A stretch of DNA of 64,000 nt from Clostridiales bacterium (GTDB taxonomy: Bacteria > Bacillota > Clostridia > Christensenellales > Aristaeellaceae), in the NCBI GenBank assembly GCA_004557125.1, contig SFET01000013.1, positions 7,119 through 71,118 of the forward strand, given 5' to 3'. The first letter of the stretch is position 1; each line of letters starts with the position of its first letter. The notes under the pieces were generated by a model that had not been told where the DNA came from, did not search any database, and saw nothing but the letters and a program-made list of their open reading frames with translations. The position numbers and the translations under genes are program-made. Positions 1 to 9,001 of the stretch are shown here, piece after piece.

Positions 1-1
1 G

Positions 2-694
2 GCCCTGTACAGCACCGACGCGCCGACCGTAGAAATTGCGGCGGAGTATCTCTCCCTGCTGGCGGGGAGCTTCGTGCCTGCAGCCGCCTCCACGCTGCTG
101 AGCGCGCTGCTGCGCTGCATGGAGAAGCCGCTGCTTCCGCTCTACGCCGGCATCGCCTCGGCGCTGGTGAACACAGCCCTGAACGCCCTGCTGATCTTCG
201 GCGGCCCCGGCGTCCCGGCCATGGGTGCGCGCAGCGCGGCGCTGGCGACGCTGATCGCCCAGTGGGTGAACCTGCTGATCCTGCTGGCCCTGTGGCGGCT
301 GATGCTCTGCGGACTGGCGGCGTCGGCTGTGCTGTCGGGGCTGATCCTCTGCATCGCGCCGCTGTACGTGCGCATCTTCCGGGTCGAGCCGGAGGTGCGG
401 CAGATGACCCGGCGGATTCTGGCCGTCTACGCCGCAGTGGCGCCCGTCAAGGTGCAGAACATGATCCTCGGCGGCGGCGTGATCCGCAGCGGCGGCCGCA
501 CCAGCTACATCCTGTGGGTCGATCTGATCGGCACCTGGTGCTTCGGCGTGCCGCTGGCCTGCATCTCGGCCTTCGTGTGGAAGCTGCCCGTTCACTGGGT
601 GTATGGGCTGCTCTCGCTGGAGGAGTGCGTGCGCCTGGCCATCTCCCTGGGGATCTTCCGCAGCCGCAGATGGATGCGCCGGCTGGAGGCGTGA
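2..694 (+). CDS. MATE-family efflux transporter, C-terminal part (5' end outside window)
   Basis: The frame is open from base 2, so the gene starts upstream of the window; about 230 C-terminal residues are present. The protein is mostly hydrophobic, with several membrane segments and small-residue loops (for example NTALNALLIFGGPGVPAMGA) typical of the second half of MATE exporters, which expel drugs or metabolites using Na+ or H+ gradients. The same layout is seen in the complete MATE protein at 55806-57197. It ends in a basic tail (RRWMRRLEA). It lies upstream of and parallel to an ABC exporter pair but is separated from it by a promoter. The substrate cannot be told from sequence. Confidence 0.85.
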   Translation, partial: ALYSTDAPTVEIAAEYLSLLAGSFVPAAASTLLSALLRCMEKPLLPLYAGIASALVNTALNALLIFGGPGVPAMGARSAALATLIAQWVNLLILLALWRLMLCGLAASAVLSGLILCIAPLYVRIFRVEPEVRQMTRRILAVYAAVAPVKVQNMILGGGVIRSGGRTSYILWVDLIGTWCFGVPLACISAFVWKLPVHWVYGLLSLEECVRLAISLGIFRSRRWMRRLEA

Positions 695-727
695 AGTTCG
701 CGTGAAGAAAGGTTAATCTGCGCAACC

Positions 728-755
728 TTGATATTTTACAGGACAATGTTAGAAT
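728..755 (+). promoter_or_regulatory. Promoter for the ABC exporter pair
   Basis: TTGATA at 728-733 and TAGAAT at 750-755 are separated by 16 bases. The predicted start near 762 would give a roughly 135-base leader containing the inverted repeat at 781-837. Confidence 0.55.
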
Positions 756-780
756 AATGCTGTATCCGAAATACAGACGG

Positions 781-837
781 AAGCAACGAGCGGTGTTCAT
801 CACGTAAGTCCAGTTGATGAGCACCGCTCGTTTGCTT
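781..837 (+). promoter_or_regulatory. Leader inverted repeat upstream of ABC exporter genes
   Basis: The arm AAGCAACGAGCGGTG (781-795) pairs with the reverse complement at about 822-837, with one bulge and a shorter inner pair CATC/GATG. A weak T-rich stretch follows. It lies between the promoter at 728-755 and the exporter start at 897, so it could be a terminator for the MATE gene, an attenuator, or an operator. The sequence does not decide which. Confidence 0.5.
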
Positions 838-896
838 TGCCTGCGGATTTCCACACGATCAAGCGCCGCAGAGTGGCGCACGAAAGGGAGGATTGC

Positions 897-2630
897 ATGC
901 TGCGAAAAATTCTGGGGAGCGTTCGGGAGTACAAGAAGCTCTCCATTGCCACGCCGATCCTGGAGGCGATGGAGGTGGCGATGGAGTGCGTCATCCCCTT
1001 CCTGATCGCGCGGCTGGTGAACGAGATCAAGGCGGGCTGCGGGATGGCCGTGATCCTGCGCTACGGCGGCCTGCTTGCGCTGATGGCGCTTCTGTCGCTG
1101 CTGTTCGGCGGCCTGGCGGGCGTGAGCTGCGCCCGGGCGAGCTGCGGCCTTGCGCGCAACCTGCGCAGGGACCTGTTTTACAGCGTCCAGCGCTTTTCCT
1201 TTGAGAACATCGACAGGTTTCTCACCTCGTCGCTGGTGACGCGCATGACCACCGACGTGACCAACGTGCAGAACGCCTACATGATGCTCATCCGCACGGC
1301 CGTCCGTGCGCCGATGATGCTGATCTTCGCCTTCGCCATGGCCTTCATCATGGGCGGGCGCATGGCCTGGATCTTCCTGTTCGTCGTGCCCTTCCTGGCG
1401 GTGGGCCTGGGCTGGGTCATCTACAAAACCATGCCGCTGTTCCGCAAGGTGTTCAAGAAGTACGACAGGCTCAACGCCTCCATCCAGGAGAACGTGAAGG
1501 CCATGCGCGTGGTCAAGTCCTTCGTGCGCGAGGACTACGAGCAGCAGAAGTTCGACGCCGCCGCCGAGGACGTGCGGGCGGACTTCACCCGGGCCGAGCG
1601 CATCCTTGCGCTGAACGGCCCACTGATGCAGTTCTGCATCTACGCGGTGATGGTATTCGTGCTGTCCTTCGGCTCCTATACCATCATCACCAGCCGGGGT
1701 CTAAAGCTGGACGTGGGCCAGTTCTCCGCGCTGCTGACCTACAGCTTCATGATGCTCAACAGCCTGATGATGGTCTCCATGGTGTTCGTGACCATCGTCA
1801 TGGCGGCGGAGTCCGGCAAGCGCATCGCGGAGGTGCTGGACGAGGAGAGCACGCTGGTCAATCCCGAGAACCCCGTCTACGACGTGGCCGACGGCTCCAT
1901 CGACTTCGAGCGCGTCAGCTTCAAGTACTCCAGAAAGGCCGGGGGCATGGCGCTGGAGGGCATCGACCTGCACATCCAGTCCGGCGAGACCATCGGCATC
2001 ATCGGCGGCACGGGCTCGTCCAAGTCCTCGCTGATCCAGCTGATCTCCCGCCTGTACGACGCCACCGAGGGCACCGTGAAGGTGGGCGGTCGGGACGTGC
2101 GCGCCTACGACCTGGATTCCCTGCGCAACCAGGTGGCCGTGGTGCTGCAAAAGAACATCCTCTTCTCCGGCACCATCAAGGAGAACCTGCGCTGGGGCAA
2201 CAAGGACGCAAGCGACGAGGAGCTGGTGCAGGCCTGCAGGCTGGCCTGCGCGGACGAGTTCATCACCCAGTTCCCCGACGGCTACGACACCTACATCGAG
2301 CAGGGCGGCACGAACGTGTCCGGCGGTCAGAAGCAGCGGCTGTGCATCGCCCGGGCGCTGCTGAAGAAGCCGAAGGTGCTGATCCTGGACGACTCCACCT
2401 CCGCCGTGGACACCCGCACCGACGCGCGCATCCGCAGCGCCCTGCGGGAGTACATCCCCGAGACCACGAAGATCATCATCGCCCAGCGCACGGCCTCCGT
2501 GCAGGACGCGGACCGCATCATCGTGATGGACGGCGGACGCATCGACGCCATCGGCACCCACGCGGAGCTGATGGCCGGCAACGACATCTACCGCGAGATC
2601 TACACCTCGCAGAACAAGGCAGGTGATTGA
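897..2630 (+). CDS. ABC exporter half-transporter, degenerate-site subunit
   Basis: The protein is a full half-transporter: about six membrane helices in the first 310 residues, then an ATPase domain. The Walker A region reads GGTGSSKSS (about residues 370-378), so the last Gly before Lys is Ser. The Walker B region reads LILDDSTSAVD, with Asp where the catalytic Glu normally sits. The signature VSGGQ and a late QRT (in place of the H-loop His) are visible. This is the pattern of the non-catalytic partner in heterodimeric exporters. The ATG at 897 is chosen because AAAGGGAGGA lies just upstream; an in-frame TTG at 837 lacks such a site. It overlaps or abuts its partner at 2632. The substrate (drug, lipid or peptide) is unknown. 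Confidence 0.9.
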   Translation: MLRKILGSVREYKKLSIATPILEAMEVAMECVIPFLIARLVNEIKAGCGMAVILRYGGLLALMALLSLLFGGLAGVSCARASCGLARNLRRDLFYSVQRFSFENIDRFLTSSLVTRMTTDVTNVQNAYMMLIRTAVRAPMMLIFAFAMAFIMGGRMAWIFLFVVPFLAVGLGWVIYKTMPLFRKVFKKYDRLNASIQENVKAMRVVKSFVREDYEQQKFDAAAEDVRADFTRAERILALNGPLMQFCIYAVMVFVLSFGSYTIITSRGLKLDVGQFSALLTYSFMMLNSLMMVSMVFVTIVMAAESGKRIAEVLDEESTLVNPENPVYDVADGSIDFERVSFKYSRKAGGMALEGIDLHIQSGETIGIIGGTGSSKSSLIQLISRLYDATEGTVKVGGRDVRAYDLDSLRNQVAVVLQKNILFSGTIKENLRWGNKDASDEELVQACRLACADEFITQFPDGYDTYIEQGGTNVSGGQKQRLCIARALLKKPKVLILDDSTSAVDTRTDARIRSALREYIPETTKIIIAQRTASVQDADRIIVMDGGRIDAIGTHAELMAGNDIYREIYTSQNKAGD

Positions 2631-2631
2631 C

Positions 2632-4524
2632 GTGAGCAAGAGAAAGGTCAAAAAGGGCGTGGTAAGCCGTCTGCTGCGCACCATGCGCGGCTTCTATCCG
2701 GTGATGCTGCCGCTGGCGGTGGTGTGCATCGTGTTCAGCGCGGTGGTCAGCTCCATTCCGTCCATCTTCATGCAGAACGTCATCGCCGCGGTGGAGACCA
2801 GCTGGGTCAGCGGCGACTGGAGCGCCGTCGGCGGGCGGATCCTGCGGCTGGTGGGCCTGCTGGGTACGTTCTACGTGCTGGCCCTCGTCAGCAGCGTCAC
2901 CTACAACCAGATCATGGCCATCATCACCCAGGGCACGCTGAAGAAGCTGCGCGGCGTGATGTTCGACGGCATGCAGCGCCTGCCCATCAAGTACTTCGAC
3001 ACCCACAACCACGGCGACATCATGAGCCACTACACCAACGACATCGACACCCTGCGCCAGATGGTGTCCCAGAGCTTCCCCCAGCTGCTGATCTCGGCGG
3101 TGACGGTGCTCACCATCTTCTGCATCATGATCTACTACTGCATCTGGCTGGCGCTGGTGGTGGTGGCCGGCGTGGTGCTGATGTACGTCCTCACCAAGAA
3201 GCTGGGCGGCGGTTCGGCGAAGTTCTTCTTCCGCCAGCAGACCGCCCTGGGCCAGGTGGAGGGCTTCGTGGAGGAGATCATGAACGGCGAAAAGGTCGTG
3301 AAGGTGTTCTGCCACGAGCGCGAGAGCGAGGCCGACTTCGACCGGCTCAACGACCGGCTCTACCGGGAGTCCGTGCGCGCCAACCAGTACTCCAACGTGC
3401 TCGGCCCGCTGCTGAACAACATCGGCAACATCCTCTACGTGGTGATCGCGGTGGCCGGCGGCCTGCTGCTCGCCTGCGGCGCGCCGAACCTGAGCCTGTC
3501 TGGCAAGGCGCTGAGCATCAGCATCGCTGTGCCCTTCCTGAACATGACCAAGCAATTCGTGGGCAACATCAACCAGGTGTCCCACCAGATCAACGCCGTG
3601 GTCATGGGTCTGGCGGGCGCGGAGCGCATCTTTGATCTGATGGACGAGCATCCGGAGCAGGACGAGGGCTATGTGACGCTGGTCAACGCCCGTGAGGAAA
3701 ACGGTCAACTGGTGGAGTGCCCCGAGCGCACCGGAATCTGGGCCTGGAAGCATCCCCATCAGGCCGACGGCAGCGTGACCTACACCCGCCTGACGGGCGA
3801 CGTGCGGCTGTTCGACGTGGACTTCGCCTACGAGGAGGGCAAGACCGTGCTGCACGACGTGTCGCTCTACGCCAAGCCGGGCCAGAAGGTGGCCTTCGTG
3901 GGCGCGACCGGTGCGGGCAAGACCACCATCACCAACCTGCTCAACCGCTTCTACGACATCGCCGACGGCAAGATTCGCTACGACGGCATCAACATCAACA
4001 AGATTCGCAAGAGCGACCTGCGCCGCGCGCTGGGCGTGGTCTTGCAGGATGTGAACCTGTTCACCGGCACGGTGCTGGAGAACATCCGCTACGGCAAGCT
4101 GGACGCCAGCGACGAGGAGTGCATCGCGGCGGCGAAGCTGGCGGGCGCGGACGACTTCATCACCCGCCTGCCCGAGGGCTACCAGACCATGCTCACCGGC
4201 AACGGCGCGAACCTGTCCCAGGGACAGCGGCAGCTGATCTCCATCGCCCGCGCGGCGGTGGCCGATCCGCCGGTGATGATCCTGGACGAGGCCACCTCCT
4301 CCATCGACACCCGCACCGAGGCCATCGTGCAGCGGGGCATGGATGCGCTGATGAAGGGCAGAACCGTGTTCGTCATCGCCCACCGGCTCTCCACGGTGAA
4401 GAATTCCAACGTCATCATCGTGCTGGACCACGGAAGGATCATCGAGCGCGGCGACCACGAGGCGCTTCTTGCGCAGAAGGGTCAGTATTACCAGCTCTAC
4501 ACCGGCGCATTCGAACTGGAGTGA
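2632..4524 (+). CDS. ABC exporter half-transporter, catalytic partner
   Basis: This is the second half of the heterodimer, 630 residues: N-terminal six-helix domain, then an ATPase domain with Walker A GATGAGKTT, signature LSQGQ, Walker B VMILDEATSSID (catalytic Glu present) and H-loop AHRLST. The linker before the ATPase (about residues 340-390) holds an extra segment including a GIWAWKHPHQ stretch. The GTG at 2632 is preferred because AGGTGA sits 5-6 bases upstream; an alternative GTG lies at 2623. The first gene's TGA ends at 2630, so the pair is translationally coupled. Function as a multidrug-type exporter is inferred from the family. Confidence 0.9.
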   Translation: MSKRKVKKGVVSRLLRTMRGFYPVMLPLAVVCIVFSAVVSSIPSIFMQNVIAAVETSWVSGDWSAVGGRILRLVGLLGTFYVLALVSSVTYNQIMAIITQGTLKKLRGVMFDGMQRLPIKYFDTHNHGDIMSHYTNDIDTLRQMVSQSFPQLLISAVTVLTIFCIMIYYCIWLALVVVAGVVLMYVLTKKLGGGSAKFFFRQQTALGQVEGFVEEIMNGEKVVKVFCHERESEADFDRLNDRLYRESVRANQYSNVLGPLLNNIGNILYVVIAVAGGLLLACGAPNLSLSGKALSISIAVPFLNMTKQFVGNINQVSHQINAVVMGLAGAERIFDLMDEHPEQDEGYVTLVNAREENGQLVECPERTGIWAWKHPHQADGSVTYTRLTGDVRLFDVDFAYEEGKTVLHDVSLYAKPGQKVAFVGATGAGKTTITNLLNRFYDIADGKIRYDGININKIRKSDLRRALGVVLQDVNLFTGTVLENIRYGKLDASDEECIAAAKLAGADDFITRLPEGYQTMLTGNGANLSQGQRQLISIARAAVADPPVMILDEATSSIDTRTEAIVQRGMDALMKGRTVFVIAHRLSTVKNSNVIIVLDHGRIIERGDHEALLAQKGQYYQLYTGAFELE

Positions 4525-4537
4525 GCTGCATCAAGTG

Positions 4538-4581
4538 AAAGCAACCGGCCGTCACACAAAGGTGACGGCCGGTTGCTTTTT
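4538..4581. terminator. Bidirectional intrinsic terminator
   Basis: A near-perfect stem AAGCAACCGGCCGTCAC / GTGACGGCCGGTTGCTT with a short loop is followed by a T run (plus strand) and flanked by A residues on the other side. It separates the ABC exporter operon from the convergent gene ending at 4581. Confidence 0.9.
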
Positions 4582-5681
4582 CAGTTCAGTTCCCGCACGC
4601 GGCGGCGGCGGTTCTTGTTTTGCAGCCTGCGAATGCTGCCCAGGAAGCCCAGCAGGCCCATGAACAGGCCGAGCAGATAATTCTTCCGGAACTCCGCGCG
4701 CATGTCCAGGCGGTAGTTCTCGATGTCCAGGCTGTAATAGGTTTCGATGAACTCCTCGCGGGTCATGCAGTCCGCCAGCTCCGCCTCGCTGAGGTTCGCG
4801 ATCTGGCGATCGTATTCGATGCCCAGCACGGTGTTCTGATCGTAAAGCAGGAATTCCTCCCAGCTGAAGCGCACATATCCGGCGCGCGAAATCTCCGCAG
4901 CTTTGCCGCCGATTGCATCGTAATTTTTGGCGAAGAGCAGCGTGTAGCCGCCCGCCTGACCCAGGCTGATGCCCAGAATCACGGCCAGTGCAACGATGAT
5001 CAGGCGCACTGCGCCGCGCCGGCCGTGGAACTTGCCATAGAAGAAGTCCGCCAGCAGGCTGATGACGATGCCAAACACCACGGCGATGTAGCCCGCCATG
5101 AACGTCAGCGCCCAGGGAATTGCGCCGAGCACCGCGCCCAGCAGCGCGCCCAGGATGCCCGCAAGGATGCTGCCCGGCCCCTTCGCCTGTTCCTCATCCT
5201 CCACGCGCCCGGCGAGTCCGGTCGCGCAGGCGGCATGCACCGGCTGCACGACGCCGTCCAGCTCCACGAAGCGCACGTCCTTCTCCAGCACAGCGCCGCA
5301 GCAGGCGCAGCGGTCGCCGCCGGAGACGACGGCGTCCAGCCCGGGCATTACCTTGTGGATGTAGCGATCGACGTACTTCATGCTGCCGGTCACATCCCCG
5401 AAGGTGAGCACCGCAAAGCCGCGCTGCACCGCAATGGCGCCCTTGCCCTTGAGCATGAGCGCCTTGCGGTCGCAGTCCTCCAGCACGTCCAGCACCCTTT
5501 GCGCGACCTTCGACTCGGCCTCGGGATCCGGCGCGGGCGGATACAGGTAGATGCGCAGGCGCTTGAAGCCGTAGCCCTCATCCAGGATCACGTAGCGGCC
5601 GTTGATCTTTCCGTAGACGTAGCCGCCGTCGCAATTCAGCTTGTGCTTGCGCGCATACCTGCGCATCGCCATTCCAACCAT
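4581..5681 (-). CDS. Uncharacterised membrane protein with a Cys/His cluster
   Basis: The protein has 366 residues. The N-terminal 150 are soluble and contain CACC (about residue 125) followed by H and C some 25 residues later, suggesting a small zinc-binding site. Two or three hydrophobic segments follow (about residues 165-240), then a charged region and a final hydrophobic segment near the C-terminus ending in a basic tail (RRLQNKNRRRRVREL). The ATG at 5681 has GAGGAGGA six bases upstream. It is last in a minus-strand run after the phosphoribosyltransferase gene. I do not recognise the family, and no enzymatic motif is evident. Confidence 0.75.
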   Translation of the reverse strand: MVGMAMRRYARKHKLNCDGGYVYGKINGRYVILDEGYGFKRLRIYLYPPAPDPEAESKVAQRVLDVLEDCDRKALMLKGKGAIAVQRGFAVLTFGDVTGSMKYVDRYIHKVMPGLDAVVSGGDRCACCGAVLEKDVRFVELDGVVQPVHAACATGLAGRVEDEEQAKGPGSILAGILGALLGAVLGAIPWALTFMAGYIAVVFGIVISLLADFFYGKFHGRRGAVRLIIVALAVILGISLGQAGGYTLLFAKNYDAIGGKAAEISRAGYVRFSWEEFLLYDQNTVLGIEYDRQIANLSEAELADCMTREEFIETYYSLDIENYRLDMRAEFRKNYLLGLFMGLLGFLGSIRRLQNKNRRRRVRELN

Positions 5682-5705
5682 GGGGCGTCCTCCTCGCGGT
5701 TTCGA

Positions 5706-6272
5706 TCAGATGCCGAGCGGCTTGCCGTCCTTGTCGAACAGCGGCAGCTTCTCCAGATAGATGATGTCGTCGCGCTTGGTGGCGTCGCCCTCGGCCAGGA
5801 TCGCCATGCGTCCGGCGATGTTGCCGCCGGCCTTGTTCACCAGCTCCTCCAGCGCGCGCAGGGATTCGCCCGTGGAGATCACATCGTCCACGATCAGCAC
5901 GCGCTTGCCGCGCATGTACTCCGCATCGGCGCCGTCCAGGCACAGGGTCTGCACGTGGTCGGTGGTGATGGAGCGCACCTCGGAGACGAATACGTTGCGC
6001 ATGTACAGCTTCGGCGCCTTGCGCGCCAGCACGTAGCGGGCGTTGCCGTTCAGGCGGGCCATCTCGCAGATCAGCGGAATGCCCTTGGACTCTGCGGTGA
6101 TCATCACATCGTGCTCGGGCGCGCGCTTGAGCAGCTCCTCTGCGCAAGCGGTGGTGAGCTCCGGGTCGCCGAAGATCACGAACGCGCCGATGTTGAGTTC
6201 GTCGCTGATGGGGCACAGCGGAAGCGCGCGCCTGCAGCCGGCGATGGTCATTTCATAGTACATATCCTTCAT
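5706..6272 (-). CDS. Type I phosphoribosyltransferase (adenine/orotate PRTase-like)
   Basis: The 13-residue PRPP-binding motif VLIVDDVISTGES is clear in the second half, preceded by a flexible segment and a conserved ESKG/P-type region (ITAESKGIPL). These are hallmarks of type I phosphoribosyltransferases, which join a base to PRPP. The ATG at 6272 is chosen because AAGAGGTG lies six bases upstream; the in-frame GTG at 6281 is inside that site. In many Clostridia an adenine phosphoribosyltransferase gene (apt) sits between recJ and relA; that position is empty here, so this gene may be the displaced equivalent. The base specificity is not readable. Confidence 0.85.
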   Translation of the reverse strand: MKDMYYEMTIAGCRRALPLCPISDELNIGAFVIFGDPELTTACAEELLKRAPEHDVMITAESKGIPLICEMARLNGNARYVLARKAPKLYMRNVFVSEVRSITTDHVQTLCLDGADAEYMRGKRVLIVDDVISTGESLRALEELVNKAGGNIAGRMAILAEGDATKRDDIIYLEKLPLFDKDGKPLGI

Positions 6273-6332
6273 GGTTTGCACCTCTTCCTTTGCATCGGGC
6301 GCGATGGCCCGGACAATTCCATTGTATTCCGC

Positions 6333-6860
6333 TCAGCGGCGGCCGTACTTTTCGACGGTGTACTTCTCGCCGAAGGTGTCCACGGTGGCGCGGGCGATCC
6401 TCTGCTCCTCGACGGGGCGATCCTGCATGCCGGTGCGCACGGAGGCGATGCGGTCCACCACGTCCATGCCGTCGGTCACCTTGCCGAAGGCCGCGTAGTC
6501 GCCGTCCAGATGGGGCGCGTCGGCGTGCATGATGAAGAACTGGCTGCCGGCGGAGTTGGGCATCATACTGCGGGCCATGGACAGCACGCCGCGCTTGTGC
6601 CGCAGGGTGTTCTCCCGGAAGCCGTTGCGCGCAAATTCGCCCCTGATGCTGTAACCCGGGCCGCCCATACCGGTGCCCTGGGGATCGCCGCCCTGGATCA
6701 TGAAGCCGGGAATCACGCGATGGAAGATCAGGCCATCGTAGAAGCCGGACTCCACCAGATTCACGAAGTTCGCAACCGTGTTGGGCGCGAGCTCGGGGTA
6801 CAGCTCCGCGGTGATCACGCCGCCGTTTTCCATTTCGATCTTGACGATGGGATTTGCCAT
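6333..6860 (-). CDS. Cyclophilin-type peptidyl-prolyl cis-trans isomerase, cytoplasmic
   Basis: The sequence carries the cyclophilin core: FHRVIPGFMIQGGDP (catalytic Arg, with Phe, Met and Gln around it), GPGYSIRGEF, SMARSMMPNSAGSQFFI and AFGKVTDGMDVVD. It has 175 residues and no signal peptide, so it should act in the cytoplasm on proline bonds of folding proteins. The ATG at 6860 has AGGAGGA at a proper distance; an upstream in-frame ATG at 6869 would be too close to it. It follows a second, membrane-anchored cyclophilin gene (6906-7538). Confidence 0.95.
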   Translation of the reverse strand: MANPIVKIEMENGGVITAELYPELAPNTVANFVNLVESGFYDGLIFHRVIPGFMIQGGDPQGTGMGGPGYSIRGEFARNGFRENTLRHKRGVLSMARSMMPNSAGSQFFIMHADAPHLDGDYAAFGKVTDGMDVVDRIASVRTGMQDRPVEEQRIARATVDTFGEKYTVEKYGRR

Positions 6861-6905
6861 GGGAATCATTCCTCCTGCATGTGATTTTGCTTTATGTCGT
6901 CCGAC

Positions 6906-7538
6906 CTATGCCGCATCCTCTGCGGACAGGTCGATCTTTGCGGATGTATAGCTGTAACCGTAGGTCTCCACGCGAATGGACCGGATCTTCGGCCGGTTGC
7001 CCACCGGCGTGAAGCTGCCGTCCACCGGAACGCCCGCCAGCGCGTCCAGGGCGTTCAGGCTGTCCTGATCCATCGCCCGGCCGAAGGCGGCGTACTGGCC
7101 GTCGTACTCCGGGAAGCTGCCCACCAGAATGAAGAATTGGCTGGAGCCTGTGTCGTACTTGCTCTGCCGGCACATGGAGATGGTGCCGCGATCGTGGGTC
7201 GCGGCGTTGCCGATGCCGTTGTCGCCGAACTCCCCCTGGATGGTGTAGCCCGCATTGCCCGTGCCGTCGTTGTTGGGATCGCCGGACTGCACCAGCACGC
7301 CGGGCACCACCCGGAAGAACTCCAGGCCGTCGTAGAAGCCGGAGTTGGCCAGCTCCACGAAGTTCGCCACGGTGTTGGGGGCGTCCTGAACGAACAGCTC
7401 GAAGCGCATGGCGCTGCCGTCGGCGAGGGTGATGGTGGCCACCGGGTTCGGAACCGATGCGAAGGGGGTCTTCGCGCAGCCGCCCAGCGCCAGTGCCAGC
7501 AGCAGCACGAGGGCCGCCAGTGCGCACAGTTTCTTCAT
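6906..7538 (-). CDS. Lipoprotein cyclophilin (extracytoplasmic peptidyl-prolyl isomerase)
   Basis: The protein has 210 residues. It begins with MKK, a hydrophobic stretch and the lipobox LGGC (Cys at residue 21), so it is exported and lipid-anchored. A cyclophilin domain follows: FFRVVPGVLVQSGDP, NAGYTIQGEFG, GTISMCRQSKYDTGSSQFFI, YAAFGRAM. The Phe-Met of the active-site patch is Val-Leu here, while the catalytic Arg is kept. The start at 7538 overlaps the hemZ stop by 4 bases (ATGA) and has GGAGGAG upstream. It probably folds secreted proteins at the membrane surface. It may be a duplicate of the neighbouring cytoplasmic cyclophilin. Confidence 0.93.
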   Translation of the reverse strand: MKKLCALAALVLLLALALGGCAKTPFASVPNPVATITLADGSAMRFELFVQDAPNTVANFVELANSGFYDGLEFFRVVPGVLVQSGDPNNDGTGNAGYTIQGEFGDNGIGNAATHDRGTISMCRQSKYDTGSSQFFILVGSFPEYDGQYAAFGRAMDQDSLNALDALAGVPVDGSFTPVGNRPKIRSIRVETYGYSYTSAKIDLSAEDAA

Positions 7539-9001
7539 AGCTTCTCCTCCGGAAGGATCAGGTCGCGCTTGCGCTGCACCATCTCCTCCACGCGGCGCGT
7601 GTATTCCTCGATGTTCTTGACGTTCGCGGCGCGCTCGATGCGCAGGTCCCGGGCGAAGAGCCACTTGCTGATGGCCCCCGCGCCCAGCGCAAGCACGCTG
7701 GCCGTCTCCTCCATGTTGCCGATGTTGTAAAGACACGCCTTGCCGGGCCTGGCGTAGCCCACGTTCTCCAGATTACCCGCCATGTACTTCTGGCGGTAGA
7801 GGTAGTAGGGCCGCCAGCCCGCCTGGGTGAGCCTGCTGCGCGCGTGGGCGATCATCTCCGTCGCGCCCTCGGCGCTCACCTGGGTGTGGCCCGCGCCGGA
7901 GACGTGCAGCTGCTCGTGGAGCTTGCTGGACCTCTTGATGGCCAGAGAGTGCACGGTCACGCTCTCCGGGGCCAGGGAGATCACCTTTTCCAGCGTCGCA
8001 GCGAAGATCTCCGGGGTTTCGCCCGGCAGCGCCGCGATCAGATCCATGTTGATGTCGTCAAAGCCCAGCTCCCGGGCCAGCTCGTAGGCGCGGATCGTGT
8101 CCTCGCCGCTGTGGCTGCGGCCGATGCGCGCGAGGGTCTCATCGCAGAAGGTCTGGGGGTTGACGGAGATGCGGCCGATCTCCATGCAGCGCAGCATTTC
8201 CAGCTTCTCCCGGTCGATGGTGTCCGGCCGACCGGCCTCCACCGTCCACTCCACCGCGCCGGGAAAGGCCTCCCGGGCTGCGGCGAGGATGCGCGTAAGA
8301 TCCTCGCAGGGAATCGCCGTGGGCGTGCCGCCGCCGACGTAGGCCGCGCGCACATTGAGCCCCGCCTCGCGCATCAGCCGGGCGGAGAGCTCGATCTCCC
8401 GCAGCAGCGCCTCGGTGTAGGGGGCAACCAGCTTCTTGTTGCGCCCGATCTCCCCCGAGGAGAAGGAGCAGTAGCTGCAGCGGGTCTTGCAGAAGGGGAT
8501 GCCGATGTAGAGGTCGAAGCTGCCCGCCTCGGGCGTGCGCACGCCGCGCTGCATCTCCGCGATTTCGCAGAGCAGCTCCGCCCGGTCAGCGGACACGTCG
8601 AACTCCCGCATCACGTGGGTGCGGGCGGCTTCCATGGAAAGCCCTGCGTCCAGCGCCTCGTACAGCAGCCGCGTGGGACGGATGCCCGTCAGCGCACCCC
8701 AGGGCAGCTGCATGCCGGTCATTTCCTTCAGCAGTTCGTACAGCGCCATCTTCACCTGACGCTTGCGGGCGCGGCGAAGCTCCACCGGCGTGCCGGTGGG
8801 GCTGGGCTGCTCGATCTCGTGGGCCAGGTCGCCGTGGCTCCAGCAGTCGGCGATGCGGCCCTCGCGCTCGATGATTTCATGTTCGTAGTCCGCTTCCTCC
8901 CCGGGCGCGGCCTCGACGATCTGCACGTCGCCCAGGAACAGGCGCAGCATGTCGCCGATGTCGGAGATGAACTCCGGGGTGCGGGTGCGCACGCGAATCA
9001 C
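7535..9001 (-). CDS. hemZ: HemZ-type coproporphyrinogen III dehydrogenase (radical SAM)
   Basis: The 488-residue protein has a distinct N-terminal domain of about 160 residues, then a radical SAM domain with the cluster-binding CKTRCSYC (Cys 171, 175, 178) and the AYVGGGTPT SAM-binding motif, as in the HemN/HemZ family. HemZ proteins are oxygen-independent coproporphyrinogen oxidases, acting late in haem synthesis; related proteins can have other roles, and no other haem genes are in view. The ATG at 9001 overlaps the stop of the MBL-fold gene by 4 bases (ATGA). The order rel-dtd-MBL-hemZ is a common clostridial arrangement, which supports the assignment. Confidence 0.9.
   Translation of the reverse strand: MIRVRTRTPEFISDIGDMLRLFLGDVQIVEAAPGEEADYEHEIIEREGRIADCWSHGDLAHEIEQPSPTGTPVELRRARKRQVKMALYELLKEMTGMQLPWGALTGIRPTRLLYEALDAGLSMEAARTHVMREFDVSADRAELLCEIAEMQRGVRTPEAGSFDLYIGIPFCKTRCSYCSFSSGEIGRNKKLVAPYTEALLREIELSARLMREAGLNVRAAYVGGGTPTAIPCEDLTRILAAAREAFPGAVEWTVEAGRPDTIDREKLEMLRCMEIGRISVNPQTFCDETLARIGRSHSGEDTIRAYELARELGFDDINMDLIAALPGETPEIFAATLEKVISLAPESVTVHSLAIKRSSKLHEQLHVSGAGHTQVSAEGATEMIAHARSRLTQAGWRPYYLYRQKYMAGNLENVGYARPGKACLYNIGNMEETASVLALGAGAISKWLFARDLRIERAANVKNIEEYTRRVEEMVQRKRDLILPEEKL

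Noticed and set aside
2518..4458. A 646-codon open frame on the minus strand opposite the ABC exporter genes
   Set aside because: The plus-strand frame has clear ABC transporter motifs; the antisense frame is low-complexity (His/Asp/Val/Ala-rich), as is typical of shadows in GC-rich DNA.
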